Of a stretch of 64,000 nucleotides of DNA, positions 37,351 through 47,036 are shown piece by piece; the first letter of the stretch is position 1; the number at the start of each line of letters is the position of its first letter. The position numbers were made by a program, and so were the translations under genes. Source of the stretch: Shewanella psychropiezotolerans (GTDB taxonomy: Bacteria > Pseudomonadota > Gammaproteobacteria > Enterobacterales > Shewanellaceae). The stretch is taken from positions 2,906,001 to 2,970,000 of the forward strand of contig NZ_CP041614.1 of assembly GCF_007197555.1 (NCBI RefSeq), in the 5' to 3' direction. The notes beneath the pieces were generated by a model that saw only the letters and a program-made list of their open reading frames with translations, ran no database searches and was not told the origin of the DNA.

Positions 37351-39951
37351 TTAGCTATCGCTATAGGCGTTGCCATAGAAACTGTCGAGCAGTATCTGCT
37401 TTAGCTCTGCTATCAGGGGATACCTAGGGTTCGCTCCGGTACATTGATCATCGAAGGCATCTTCGGCTAACTCGTCTAGTTTAGCTAGGAAGTCGGCTTC
37501 GTTGACGCCTGCATCTTGGATTGAAGCCGGAATGCCAATCGTCTTCTTGAGCTCATCGATTTTTTCAAGCAAAGCTTTAACTTTCTCTTCATCTGTATTA
37601 CCACTTAAGTCTAGGTAGTCTGCAATCTTTGCATAGCGACAAAGAGCCTTTGGTCGATCGTATTGGCTAAATGCCGCCTGTTTAGTGGGCATGTCAGTCG
37701 CATTGAAACGGACAACATTGCTGATGAGCAATGCATTTGCCAGGCCATGGGCAAGATGAAATTCGGCGCCTAACTTATGGGCCATAGAGTGACAGACTCC
37801 AAGGAAGGCATTAGCAAAAGCTATGCCTGCGATGGTAGAGCCATTATGTACCTTCTCGCGTGCCACGGGCGCCGCAGCGCCCAGATTATAGGCATCGGGA
37901 AGGTGCTTAAATAACAGGTCTAATGCTTGCAGAGCTTGGCCATCACTGTATTCGTTGGCCATCACACTGACATAGGCTTCCAGTGCATGGGTGATGGCAT
38001 CTATTCCACCGAAGGCGGTGAGAGATTTGGGCATGTCCATGACTAAATTAGGATCGATTATGGCCATGTTCGGTGTTAATTGATAATCGGCAATAGGGTA
38101 CTTCATTCCCGTGGTTTCATCTGTCACTACCGCGAATGGCGTGACTTCTGAACCTGTGCCTGAGGTGGTCGGGATGGCGACCATCTGCGCTTTGACACCC
38201 AATTTAGGGAACTTGTAGATACGCTTGCGAATATCCATAAATCTGAGGGCGAGATCGGCAAAATCCACATCGGGATGCTCATACATGACCCAGATAATCT
38301 TAGCCGCATCCATGGGAGAGCCGCCGCCCAGTGCGATGATCACATCGGGTTGAAAGCTATGGGCCACCTTGGCGCCTTGTTTGACGATGGCTAAGGTAGG
38401 ATCGGCTTCTACTTCATAAAATATCTCAGTTTCTAATCCCTGAGCCTTGAGGATCTTGACGGTTTCGTCACAATATCCATTATTGAACAGATACTTGTCT
38501 GTAACTATCAGTGCTCGTTTTTTGTCACTCAGTTCCTCGAGTGCAATAGGCAAGCTACCACGGCGGAAATAGATAGATGAAGGAAGCTTGTGCCACAACA
38601 TGTTTTCAGCCCTCTTAGCGACCATTTTTTTGTTAATCAGGTGACTCGGTCCCACATTTTCTGAGATGGAGTTGCCGCCCCATGAGCCACAACCTAAGGT
38701 GAGTGAAGGTGCTAGCTTGAAGTTATACAGATCGCCGATGCCGCCTTGGGAGGCTGGTGTGTTGATCAATATGCGGGCGGTCTTCATGCGAAAACCGAAG
38801 GTCTTGACGCGATCTTCTTGTGTATCTTGGTCGGTATAGAGACCCGAGGTGTGTCCTATTCCGCCCAAGGTGACCAGGGCCTCCGCCTTATCCATAGCAT
38901 CATCGAAGTCTTTGGCTCGATACATACCCAATAAAGGAGAGAGTTTTTCATGGGCAAAGGCTTCGGCGTCATTGATATCTGTCGCCTCGCCAATCAAGAC
39001 CTTAGTCCAATGGGGGACGTCTAGACCAGCCATGGAGGCGATATCTATCGCGCTCTGTCCGACGATGTCGGCATTGAGTCCGCCATTCTTGAGTATGACG
39101 CCTTGCATGGCCTCTGATTCATCGGCACTGAGAATATAGCCGCCGTGAGTTGCGAAGCGCTCTTTCACTGTGTCATAAATTTCATCGACGACGATCACCG
39201 CTTGCTCTGATGCACACACGACGCCGTTATCGAAGGTTTTAGACATCAATATTGAGCTGACAGCACGCTTGATGTCAGCGGTTTCATCTATCACGATTGG
39301 GGTATTACCCGCGCCGACGCCGATGGCGGGTTTGCCTGAAGAATAAGCCGCTTTTACCATGCCGGGTCCACCGGTGGCTAAGATGAGGTTTATCTTGTCA
39401 TGGGTCATCAAGCGATTCGACAATGCGACACTCGGCTCATCTATCCAACCGATAATATCTTTCGGAGCTCCGGCTTTAACGGCAGCATCCAGTACGATGC
39501 GTGCTGCGGTTGTGGTCGACTCTTTCGCCCTGGGATGAGGTGAGAAGATGATGCCATTACGGGTCTTGAGGCTGATAAGCGCTTTAAAGATGGCGGTGGA
39601 AGTTGGGTTAGTGGTGGGGACTATGCCACAGATGATACCGACAGGTTCGGCTATGGTTATGGTGCCGAAGGTGGGGTCTTCATCTATTATGCCGCAGGTC
39701 TTCGAGTCCTTATACTTGTTATAGATGTATTCGGAGGCGAAGTGATTCTTGATCACCTTATCTTCAATCACGCCCATGCCAGTTTCTGATGCTGCCATCT
39801 TAGCCAGAGATATTCTTGCATCGGCCGCCGCTAACGCCGCCGCTCTGAAGATGATATCGACTTGTTCCTGACTGAAGTTAGCAAACTGGGCTTGTGCATC
39901 TGCAACTCGTTGTACAAGAAGATCGAGTTCTTGCTCATTGGTCACTGTCAT
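37351..39951 (-). CDS. adhE: Bifunctional acetaldehyde-CoA / alcohol dehydrogenase
   Basis: 866 residues with the AdhE two-domain layout. Residues ~1-440 are the aldehyde dehydrogenase with the catalytic Cys in NGVVCASEQ; residues ~450-866 are the iron-dependent alcohol dehydrogenase with GGGSPMDAAK and metal-binding His in FLGVCHSMAHKLGAEFHLAHG. It converts acetyl-CoA to ethanol in fermentation and forms spirosomes in other bacteria. AAGGAAA precedes the ATG. A terminator-like hairpin lies directly before that site. Confidence 0.96.
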   Translation of the reverse strand: MTVTNEQELDLLVQRVADAQAQFANFSQEQVDIIFRAAALAAADARISLAKMAASETGMGVIEDKVIKNHFASEYIYNKYKDSKTCGIIDEDPTFGTITIAEPVGIICGIVPTTNPTSTAIFKALISLKTRNGIIFSPHPRAKESTTTAARIVLDAAVKAGAPKDIIGWIDEPSVALSNRLMTHDKINLILATGGPGMVKAAYSSGKPAIGVGAGNTPIVIDETADIKRAVSSILMSKTFDNGVVCASEQAVIVVDEIYDTVKERFATHGGYILSADESEAMQGVILKNGGLNADIVGQSAIDIASMAGLDVPHWTKVLIGEATDINDAEAFAHEKLSPLLGMYRAKDFDDAMDKAEALVTLGGIGHTSGLYTDQDTQEDRVKTFGFRMKTARILINTPASQGGIGDLYNFKLAPSLTLGCGSWGGNSISENVGPSHLINKKMVAKRAENMLWHKLPSSIYFRRGSLPIALEELSDKKRALIVTDKYLFNNGYCDETVKILKAQGLETEIFYEVEADPTLAIVKQGAKVAHSFQPDVIIALGGGSPMDAAKIIWVMYEHPDVDFADLALRFMDIRKRIYKFPKLGVKAQMVAIPTTSGTGSEVTPFAVVTDETTGMKYPIADYQLTPNMAIIDPNLVMDMPKSLTAFGGIDAITHALEAYVSVMANEYSDGQALQALDLLFKHLPDAYNLGAAAPVAREKVHNGSTIAGIAFANAFLGVCHSMAHKLGAEFHLAHGLANALLISNVVRFNATDMPTKQAAFSQYDRPKALCRYAKIADYLDLSGNTDEEKVKALLEKIDELKKTIGIPASIQDAGVNEADFLAKLDELAEDAFDDQCTGANPRYPLIAELKQILLDSFYGNAYSDS

Positions 39952-39965
39952 TTTGTATTTCCTTG

Positions 39966-39998
39966 AAAAAATTTAGCCAAAATCGGTTTTGGCTAAAT
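39966..39998 (-). promoter_or_regulatory. Terminator-like hairpin in the adhE leader (candidate attenuator)
   Basis: On the minus strand a perfect 12-bp stem ATTTAGCCAAAA / TTTTGGCTAAAT with a 4-base loop is followed by TTTTT and then the adhE ribosome binding site, ending 14 bases from the ATG. No gene upstream on this strand needs a terminator, because ychE is divergent. It may be an attenuator, an RNA-processing site or a protein-binding palindrome. Confidence 0.6.
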
Positions 39999-40245
39999 CT
40001 TCTCGATGACTAAAAATTACACCCAAACCCCCTCGATAACCGTGATCTTAGCCACAGTTTGCGGCCTTGTTGTAATTAAATTACATTGTTAACGACTTGT
40101 TTGTTTAATTGGTGAGCTGTGATGTTTTTAATCGGAATAAAAAAACTCATTTTTACCGGATGAAATCATAAGGTAAACTCGTCTGCTCAATACAAGGGCG
40201 ATGGCAAATTAGCTAACGCTTTAATCTGTATTTACACTCGAGGAT

Positions 40246-40884
40246 ATGTCGTTGGATTATACATTTTATGTTAAGTTTTTTTTAGGCTTGTTGGCCATCA
40301 TCAACCCTGTGGGTCTTTTACCTGTGTTTGTGAGCTTAACCAGTCATCAAAATGATATCGAACGCAATCATACGGGAAAAGTGGCTAACTTTGCCGTTGT
40401 GGTTATCTTGCTGGTGACCATATTTGCCGGTCAGCATATTCTAAACTTGTTCAGTATCTCGCTGTCGGCTTTTAGGATAGCCGGTGGTTCCTTGATTGCG
40501 ATCATTGCCATGTCTATGCTGCAGGGAAAATTGGGTGAGGTTAAACGTAACAAGGAAGAAGACAGGGAATCATCGGGCATGGAGTCGGTTGCCGTGGTAC
40601 CTCTGGCCTTACCCTTGATGGCTGGCCCAGGTGCCATTAGCTCTGTGATTGTGTCTGCGGCTGAAAATAACACCTTTATCAATCATGTCGGCATGTCTAT
40701 CACAGTCATGGTATTTGGTTTAACCAGCTTTATGCTCTTTAGGGCGGCGCCCGTGATATATAAAGTGCTGGGGAAAACGGGTATTAATGTCATTACTAGA
40801 TTGATGGGACTCTTGATGCTATCTATTGGTATCGAAGTGATCGTGGCAGGGTTTAAAGGCCTGTTTCCCAATTTGCTGAATTAG
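40246..40884 (+). CDS. ychE: MarC-family membrane protein (YchE)
   Basis: 212 residues, six membrane helices. Family blocks: NPVGLLPVF, FRIAGGSLIAIIAMSMLQGKLGE, VVPLALPLMAGPGAIS and the ending GINVITRLMGLLMLSIGIE. The C-terminal part closely resembles E. coli YchE, which is also the neighbour of adhE, so the gene name is by synteny and likeness. The function of MarC proteins is unsettled. Confidence 0.88.
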   Translation: MSLDYTFYVKFFLGLLAIINPVGLLPVFVSLTSHQNDIERNHTGKVANFAVVVILLVTIFAGQHILNLFSISLSAFRIAGGSLIAIIAMSMLQGKLGEVKRNKEEDRESSGMESVAVVPLALPLMAGPGAISSVIVSAAENNTFINHVGMSITVMVFGLTSFMLFRAAPVIYKVLGKTGINVITRLMGLLMLSIGIEVIVAGFKGLFPNLLN

Positions 40885-40968
40885 CCATTTAAGTATTAAG
40901 CTTAATCAGGATTTACGTAATTTTTCATTATTGTTTCACATGTGCAGCCAGTAAGGCGCTACATGAGT

Positions 40969-41005
40969 AAACGCTGTTTGAATGACTCGAACGGCGTTTT
41001 TGTTT
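40969..41005 (+). terminator. Rho-independent terminator after ychE
   Basis: Stem AAACGCTGTT / AACGGCGTTT with one mismatch and an 11-base loop, then TTGTTT. Confidence 0.78.
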
Positions 41006-41082
41006 CATCATAAAATAACCCTTATAGCGGATCTGTACTAAGATTTTGATAGAGCTCTACCTCCTATATCATGGAAGATTTT

Positions 41083-42039
41083 ATGTCACAGCTTCAGACT
41101 CCTCGCCAACCTTTTTTTTTACAATACTGTCATTTAATCAGTCTTCTAACACTCGCCTTTATTTTATGTGCCTGCTCCCGAGAGCAGGTCGATGCCGAAC
41201 TTCTCTTCATCTTCGGGGAGGAGGGTGCAGCCCCTGGTCAGTTTAAATACGTAGAAGACTTCGCAGTGGATGGCAACGGGAATTTACTGATTACCGATGC
41301 GCTCAATGGCAATGTTCAGGTCTTCAGCGCCGACGGCACCTATATTTCCATGTTTGGGGCCACTAAACAGATAGGGGGCTTGAGAAAGCCAGAGGGGATA
41401 GCCATAGATGAAGATGGGAATATTCATGTAGCGGATTATTTAACCGGCCATGTAGAGAAGTTTTCATCTGACCATAACCATATGCTGACATATAGCGGTT
41501 ATGGCAGCGTCGAGGGGAAGACTCAGGAAACCGAATTTATGACGTTTCATCAAAATGGTTTCCTGTATGTGCCCGAGGCTGGCAATAGTCGTATCAGCGT
41601 GTTCGATAAAGAGGGGAACTTTCAATTTACCTTCGCACAAAAAGGCAATGAACCGGGTCAGTTAAGCAGGCCTGAAGCCATCAAACATAACAGTCGAGGC
41701 TTACTTTATGTTGCCGATCTTGGAAATCACCGAATTCAGGTTTTCGATGAGTACGGTAACTTCCTGTTTCTCTGGGGAAATGAGGGAGATGGTCCGGGAG
41801 AATTCAGGAAGCCCTCAGGCTTAGCGATAGACGCTAACGATAATGTGTATGTAGCGGAAATTGGTAATAACCGGATACAGAAATTTAACAGCCGTGGCAA
41901 ATTTCTGTATATGTTCGGTCAAAGTGGCCGTGAACCCGGCGATTTCGGCAATATACATGGTCTCGTTATAGGTTTGAATAAGTTGCTTTATGTTGCCGAT
42001 ACTGCCAATCATAGAGTGCAAGTTTTTGATGTCAGATGA
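41083..42039 (+). CDS. NHL-repeat lipoprotein
   Basis: 318 residues from ATG 41083, with GGAAG five bases upstream (the ATG at 41071 has none). The signal peptide ends in a lipobox-like ILCAC. About six NHL repeats follow, e.g. LRKPEGIAIDEDGNIHVADYLTGHVEKF, LLYVADLGNHRIQVFDEYGNFLF and LAIDANDNVYVAEIGNNRIQKF. This makes a beta-propeller, probably an outer-membrane or periplasmic binding module. It is followed after 14 bp by a sensor kinase gene, so it may feed a signal to it. Confidence 0.82.
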   Translation: MSQLQTPRQPFFLQYCHLISLLTLAFILCACSREQVDAELLFIFGEEGAAPGQFKYVEDFAVDGNGNLLITDALNGNVQVFSADGTYISMFGATKQIGGLRKPEGIAIDEDGNIHVADYLTGHVEKFSSDHNHMLTYSGYGSVEGKTQETEFMTFHQNGFLYVPEAGNSRISVFDKEGNFQFTFAQKGNEPGQLSRPEAIKHNSRGLLYVADLGNHRIQVFDEYGNFLFLWGNEGDGPGEFRKPSGLAIDANDNVYVAEIGNNRIQKFNSRGKFLYMFGQSGREPGDFGNIHGLVIGLNKLLYVADTANHRVQVFDVR

Positions 42040-42053
42040 TGTAGGAATTACCT

Positions 42054-43772
42054 ATGTTTATTGCGATGAAAAACCTGTCATTGAGAGATTTACCCATAGC
42101 GAAAAAATTTGCTTTGCCTGGTATTGTCTATATTTTGGGGATATTAATCATAACGAGCACTGTGTATGCCTTTATTAATGACCAGCGCGCACGCAATGTT
42201 TTGATCTATGACGTTATTACCCAAAAAAATATTTTGTCAAATTTAGAAAGTAACCTTGCTAAGGTCAACGAGGGCCTGAATCAGATGTTATTCTTCGATA
42301 GTCGTGAATTTGATGTCTTATTACTGGCGAAGGCCGAAGACTTTCAATCGACTCTGGTGGAGTTTAAGTATATTTCGCAGCGGCATGCTTTTATCAATGA
42401 TGAGTCTTTGGCTGAAGAGATAGAACCCGTCCTCGAACTGATGAGGACCCAGTTGATTAAAGTGGTCAGCCTGTCATTTAGTCGCTCTCTCAGAGGCAGC
42501 GGAAAGTCATATCAACAAGAATTTATCTTGTATTCGAATCAAATTAGAGCATTTACTAATGATGCCTTGTACGGTAAGTCTGAGCTGGTAGAAGCCTTGT
42601 TAAAAGAGAATGTTTATAGAGAATGGCTGTTTTCTGTCCTTTTCCTGTTGGAAGTCACTATCACGGCACTGTTAAGTTATTTTATGCACGTGCTCGTATC
42701 CAGGCAACTTATTTTTCCCATCAATAAAATAAAACTCATCAGCGACGAAGTGATTAAGCGCTACGCTTTTAATGATAATAATGCCCTGGACTATGAAATG
42801 TTGTTGACGCGACTCGCCTTGATAACATCTAAGGATGAAGTGGGAGATCTAGCTAGGCAATTTTTAGTCATGATGCAGACGATAGATCTTGGCAGACAAA
42901 TAGAGTCCGAAAAAAAACAAGCGATTGAACATCTCTACAGCACATTAAAACAGACCAATGAACAAGTATTGAAAACAAAGGGGGAATTAAACCTGCGTAA
43001 TCAAGAGTTAGAACGTATTCACGAGAAGCTGATCACGTCGAATAAACAACTGGAGCAATCGGCCAAGCTTTCTTCAATAGGGGAGATGTCGGCGGGCATT
43101 GCTCATGAAATAAATCAGCCACTAGGGGTGATGAGATTATACACAGACTGCATGCTTCTGGTTCAGGGGCATCCCTCTAAGATAAATGACATGCTAGAAA
43201 AAAACTTAATGCAAATAGAGCGGATCAGCAAGATCATCAATCACCTAAGACTGTTCAGTCGAGATGAGCAGGGTGAAGAAAGGGAAATCATTGCCGTGGA
43301 TTGGTTGATCGATCAATCCTTGATCCTCATTTCCCCAGAATTAAAGCTGCTTTCCATCACACTCGCCGTAAATATCCAAAACAAGGGTCAATTTATATTA
43401 TGTAATCAGGTTCAGCTACTACAAGTGCTGACCAATCTACTCAATAATGCCAAAGATGCCATCATCGAACTCGAATCCTTAGCCCTGCCACAGGGCATAG
43501 GAAAACTGATATCGATTAATGTGCAGTGCCGAGCAGAACGTGTCTTGATTGAAGTCAGTGACACGGGTGTAGGGGTTCCAAGCTCACTGATTAGAAAAAT
43601 ATTCCAACCTTTCTACACGACTAAGCCCGTCGGTTCGGGTACTGGGCTCGGGCTTTCTATTTGTTATGGAATAATAGAACAGCATGCCGGCACTATAGAG
43701 TGTAGGAGTCAACAAGGCTGTGGAACGACCTTTCTAATCGATTTACCCCATGTGTTAGCATTGAGTTCTTAA
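42054..43772 (+). CDS. Membrane sensor histidine kinase
   Basis: 572 residues. Membrane helix near 24-44, a periplasmic helical region to ~190, second helix near 192-216, HAMP-like linker, and a coiled coil (290-345). The HisKA box GEMSAGIAHEINQPLGVM has His351; the HATPase part shows N box NLLNNAKDAI, G1 DTGVGVP and G2 GTGLGLSICYGIIEQHAGTIECRS. It is the NtrB/DctB-like four-helix sensor type. It lies 13 bp before the response regulator gene. The ligand is unknown. Confidence 0.88.
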   Translation: MFIAMKNLSLRDLPIAKKFALPGIVYILGILIITSTVYAFINDQRARNVLIYDVITQKNILSNLESNLAKVNEGLNQMLFFDSREFDVLLLAKAEDFQSTLVEFKYISQRHAFINDESLAEEIEPVLELMRTQLIKVVSLSFSRSLRGSGKSYQQEFILYSNQIRAFTNDALYGKSELVEALLKENVYREWLFSVLFLLEVTITALLSYFMHVLVSRQLIFPINKIKLISDEVIKRYAFNDNNALDYEMLLTRLALITSKDEVGDLARQFLVMMQTIDLGRQIESEKKQAIEHLYSTLKQTNEQVLKTKGELNLRNQELERIHEKLITSNKQLEQSAKLSSIGEMSAGIAHEINQPLGVMRLYTDCMLLVQGHPSKINDMLEKNLMQIERISKIINHLRLFSRDEQGEEREIIAVDWLIDQSLILISPELKLLSITLAVNIQNKGQFILCNQVQLLQVLTNLLNNAKDAIIELESLALPQGIGKLISINVQCRAERVLIEVSDTGVGVPSSLIRKIFQPFYTTKPVGSGTGLGLSICYGIIEQHAGTIECRSQQGCGTTFLIDLPHVLALSS

Positions 43773-43785
43773 AAAGGAGAGATCT

Positions 43786-44082
43786 ATGACTAATATTCTT
43801 ATTGTTGATGATGATGCTGATTTCTCGGAAGCCTTACAAGACTCCTTGTCTATGCTTCTGAGCCATTATCAATTTATAACTTGTGGTAAATCTAGTCAGG
43901 TATTCGACTTAATATACAGTTTACCCGCTTCTCTTGTTATCACGGATATGATCATGCCGGATGTGGAAGGGATAGAGATCATCACACGGTTAAAGCAAGA
44001 GATGCCTGATATACCCATTATAGCCATGTCCGGCGGTGGCCGAGTCGGGGGAGTAACTATCTTATCTTGGCGGATGCGTTAG
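43786..44082 (+). CDS. Response regulator receiver protein, frameshifted near the C-terminus
   Basis: 98 residues as written. Receiver domain with acidic pair DDDAD, phospho-acceptor Asp in VITDMIMPD and Thr/Ser switch IIAMSGGG. After GGRVGG the reading frame goes wrong and ends at WRMR. The -1 frame continues S-N-Y-L-I-L-A-D-A-L-G-A-D-A with the conserved Lys in FDKPLS and stops at 44162. The junction is a run of five G (44047-44051); six would give a 125-residue single-domain regulator. AAGGAG precedes the ATG. Cognate to the kinase just upstream. Confidence 0.85.
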   Translation: MTNILIVDDDADFSEALQDSLSMLLSHYQFITCGKSSQVFDLIYSLPASLVITDMIMPDVEGIEIITRLKQEMPDIPIIAMSGGGRVGGVTILSWRMR

Positions 44083-44162
44083 GGGCCGATGCCATTTTTG
44101 ATAAACCATTGAGCGTGTTTGATATGTCTAGAAAAGTTGAAGACTTGCTAGGCTCAACTTAG
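44052..44162 (+). other. Displaced C-terminal part of the response regulator
   Basis: About 36 codons in the -1 frame encoding the last helices of a receiver domain, including the conserved Lys-Pro (FDKPLSVFDMSRKVEDLL). Needed for a working receiver. Confidence 0.8.
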
Positions 44163-44200
44163 CTTATGATCGATATTCTATGGCAAGTTTTTCGTGTTCT

Positions 44201-44310
44201 GTGATGACTTTTGCCACAGAGGCTATGGCAAAAGTCATCACCAAGTAGCTGCTCAGCCCATTTAAGGCTGAGAGGTGCAGGTGATGAACAGACTGAAATT
44301 CCAGTCTGTT
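44201..44310. repeat. Three consecutive hairpins between converging genes
   Basis: Perfect 16-bp stem GTGATGACTTTTGCCA / TGGCAAAAGTCATCAC (44201-44241, loop 9), then CTCAGCC / GGCTGAG (near 44254-44275), then AACAGACTG / CAGTCTGTT (44287-44310). No long T tract. They separate the regulator gene from the converging dGTPase gene. Confidence 0.65.
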
Positions 44311-44324
44311 TGTGTGTACTGGTT

Positions 44325-45659
44325 TCAGAGTTCTCGATTAAACTCTAGCATAGAGCCTGAATTTGGGCTAAATAGCTGTTGGTGTAGCCTGGCTGCAAAC
44401 TCATCGGTCATGCCAGAGATATAATCTGCGATGACTCTGTGACTGTTCAATCCCTTGTCTCTGCTATTACGCCATCTTTCTTGAGTATTGATCGGTAATA
44501 ACCGCTCAGGATCCGATTCGAATGCCTCGAATAGCTCCATAACAATCTGCTGACCCTTGTATTCAAGCATCTGTATTTCGGGTTTTCTGATCACATATTT
44601 AAAGACAAATTGCTTCAATATTTCCAATGCTTCGGAAAAATTCTTATCCAAACCCGCATTATAGCGCAATAAGTTATCTTCAAAATCGGTATTGAGTTTG
44701 ATATCGATGGCGGTGACGAAACCATTGACTAAGGTCCCTATGGCATCTTTTCTCAGGTGATGCTTACTGGAAAAGAGTTTATTGCCAATAGAACCAAACT
44801 CATCCTGGATCCAATGGTCTTCACTGCATGTGAGTTTGCTGCCTACATCCACTTGCCATTGTTCCTGGTTGACGATTCCCATGACAATCGCATCTTCGAG
44901 ATCGTGCACCGCATAGGCAATATCATCGGCTAATTCCATGATAGAGCAGTCTAATGATTTATAGCGCGTCCGCCTGTGTTGTTGGCCATCGACATCCTGA
45001 TGTGAGAGGAACTTATGTCTGTCATTCTCAGACAGGGGAGACAAGACCCAATCTAGTATCTCGATATCGTCGTCGAATATGCCTTTAACCGGTGGCCATT
45101 CAGAGGGTTTGAGTTGGCGAATGTTGGTGACTGGCTGGCTGGATGAATCTTGATGTAGACTCGAATAAGCGGCTGGGTACTTCAAGAGCCCCAATAAGGT
45201 TCTGCGGCACAGGTTCATGCCATAAAATTCTGTGTAGGGTTCTAGGCCTGTGAGGATCCTGAATGTTTGGCCATTACCCTCAAAACCCCCATGATCTCGC
45301 ATCATATAGTTGAGTGCAACTTCTCCGCCATGACCATAAGGGGGATGACCTATGTCATGGGCTAAGCACAAGGATTCGATTAAACTCATGGAATCAAACA
45401 AGTGGTCCAATTGAGGTTGCTTCTGTTTGAGTTGAGCACGTATGCCGGTGCCTATTTGTGATACTTCCAGAGAATGAGTCAGCCGGGTTCGATAGAAATC
45501 ATTCATACCGACACCCAAGACTTGGGTCTTAGCCTGCAGACGTCTAAAAGCAGCCGAATGTAAGATCCGTGCTCTATCTCTTTGATAGGGACTGCGGTGA
45601 TCATTTCTACGTTTCTTATCTTCTGTTAAACGTCTGGCATGCCATACTGACTCTGTCAT
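44325..45659 (-). CDS. dGTPase-like dNTP triphosphohydrolase
   Basis: 444 residues, HD superfamily: [12 protein letters not shown] with the first His, [17 protein letters not shown] with the HD pair, and [20 protein letters not shown] with the last Asp. The length and sequence match the dGTPase-like group 2 rather than E. coli Dgt. Such enzymes hydrolyse dNTPs to nucleosides and triphosphate; some related enzymes in Shewanella and Vibrio are known to act against phages by depleting dGTP. It lies 47 bp after yfbR on the same strand. Confidence 0.85.
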   Translation of the reverse strand: MTESVWHARRLTEDKKRRNDHRSPYQRDRARILHSAAFRRLQAKTQVLGVGMNDFYRTRLTHSLEVSQIGTGIRAQLKQKQPQLDHLFDSMSLIESLCLAHDIGHPPYGHGGEVALNYMMRDHGGFEGNGQTFRILTGLEPYTEFYGMNLCRRTLLGLLKYPAAYSSLHQDSSSQPVTNIRQLKPSEWPPVKGIFDDDIEILDWVLSPLSENDRHKFLSHQDVDGQQHRRTRYKSLDCSIMELADDIAYAVHDLEDAIVMGIVNQEQWQVDVGSKLTCSEDHWIQDEFGSIGNKLFSSKHHLRKDAIGTLVNGFVTAIDIKLNTDFEDNLLRYNAGLDKNFSEALEILKQFVFKYVIRKPEIQMLEYKGQQIVMELFEAFESDPERLLPINTQERWRNSRDKGLNSHRVIADYISGMTDEFAARLHQQLFSPNSGSMLEFNREL

Positions 45660-45706
45660 TGGGATCCTTAACCTGCGTTAATCCTTGGAGTGATTAACCT
45701 GAATAA

Positions 45707-46306
45707 TTAAAGTAACTGGTTGATATCGTCTAAATTTAATTTAAAACTCGGAACAAAACAATCAATAAAGTATTGCACGGCAGGATCCGGGTTATCATTC
45801 AGTGATTGCTCGAGCCGTTTTCTGGCAGTATTAAATTCACTATTACCGGCTCTATCTTCTTCTAAGCACTTAAGGTAAGCACAAATCGTATCGGCTGATT
45901 TGACTAGCGCCTTATATTCAATATCGGCATCCTCACTGGTGAGTAAGCTGGCATATTCTTGTTTAAATTCTTCAGGGACCATTTCGAGTAATCTGTTTTC
46001 AGCAATGGCTTCAATTTTTTTGTACTCAGCTTCTATCTCTTTATTGAAGTACTTTACCGGGGTGGGGAGATCGCCGGTAATGATTTCACTGGCATCATGA
46101 AAAATGGCAACAGTTGCTGCTCTGTCTGGGGATAGGGACTTACCAAATTTGTGATTACCTATGATGGCGAGGCTGTGTGCGACCATGGCCACCTGAAGAG
46201 AGTGTTCTTGCACATTTTCGCTTCTAACATTGTACATTAGTGGCCAGCGTTGAATTAATTTCATGCGAGCTAGGTGAGCGAAGAGGTGACTCATATTGAT
46301 TTGCAA
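45707..46306 (-). CDS. yfbR: 5'-deoxynucleotidase YfbR
   Basis: 199 residues, the same length as E. coli YfbR. HD-domain residues in NVQEHSLQVAMVAH, IFHDASEIITGDLPTPVKYFN and LVKSADTICAYLKC. It removes phosphate from deoxynucleoside 5'-monophosphates. With the downstream dGTPase-like gene it forms a dNTP catabolism pair. Confidence 0.93.
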   Translation of the reverse strand: MQINMSHLFAHLARMKLIQRWPLMYNVRSENVQEHSLQVAMVAHSLAIIGNHKFGKSLSPDRAATVAIFHDASEIITGDLPTPVKYFNKEIEAEYKKIEAIAENRLLEMVPEEFKQEYASLLTSEDADIEYKALVKSADTICAYLKCLEEDRAGNSEFNTARKRLEQSLNDNPDPAVQYFIDCFVPSFKLNLDDINQLL

Positions 46307-47036
46307 CTTAATACAATGACTACATAAAGTTACATTATCACAAGCCTTCCAGCTAGAGGCAAATAATTGTCGCTTAACTCAGAATGGTACAGATTAACAA
46401 GCGGTGATCTATCATCATTCTCAGTCCAAAGGATGAAAAGATTAAATATAAACAGCTTGATTTACTGCTTCCTTTTAGGGTTAGCCAGAGTGATAAATTG
46501 GAGTAGTGAAAAGTGGCGGCTATACCTTCATATTAAGTTAACGATAGGGCGTAAATCTCTATCGCTAGTATTATTTACACAGCCTAGTGAGGCTTCTTCC
46601 TAGAAATCACCTCGTTATTGATCCGTATTTTCATTTCTTTTGTTGATAACAGTTCTGCGGGCTCCGGTTGAAACTGTGTGTTCAGAGTGAAGTTATCATT
46701 CTCTGTGTCAGCATGTATACAAGTGAGGGAAATGCCAATTAATCAGACTGTTAAGAGTTAACTATGCATCAAAAGTGCATGGTTACGCACACTGGTGACT
46801 TTTATATATTTTATATGGACAATTTATTAAGTTAGACGCTTGTACCAGTATTGATGGTGATAGCAGTGTTAAAGCCTGGGGAGTGTGAGTTGGTAGGGTT
46901 TTTAACTGCTCACTAATTGACTTATTGCCACTAAAAATGTAACATGCCGTCCGTTTTTTTGATTGGTTACATGTGTTGTGTTGCCAGTTTGAGATGAGTG
47001 TTACGGACTTGGTGTTTGTCCTTCTGGAGAATTGAA
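46307..47036. other. Long intergenic region upstream of the giant adhesin gene
   Basis: About 730 bases between yfbR (minus) and the adhesin (plus). It is AT-rich and must hold both promoters. A 78-codon frame at 46367-46603 lacks a good start and any family resemblance and is not called. GGAGA at 47026-47030 is the ribosome binding site of the adhesin. Confidence 0.5.

Noticed and set aside
46367..46603. 78-codon frame upstream of the adhesin
   Set aside because: TTG start without a ribosome binding site, no recognisable domain, unlikely composition.
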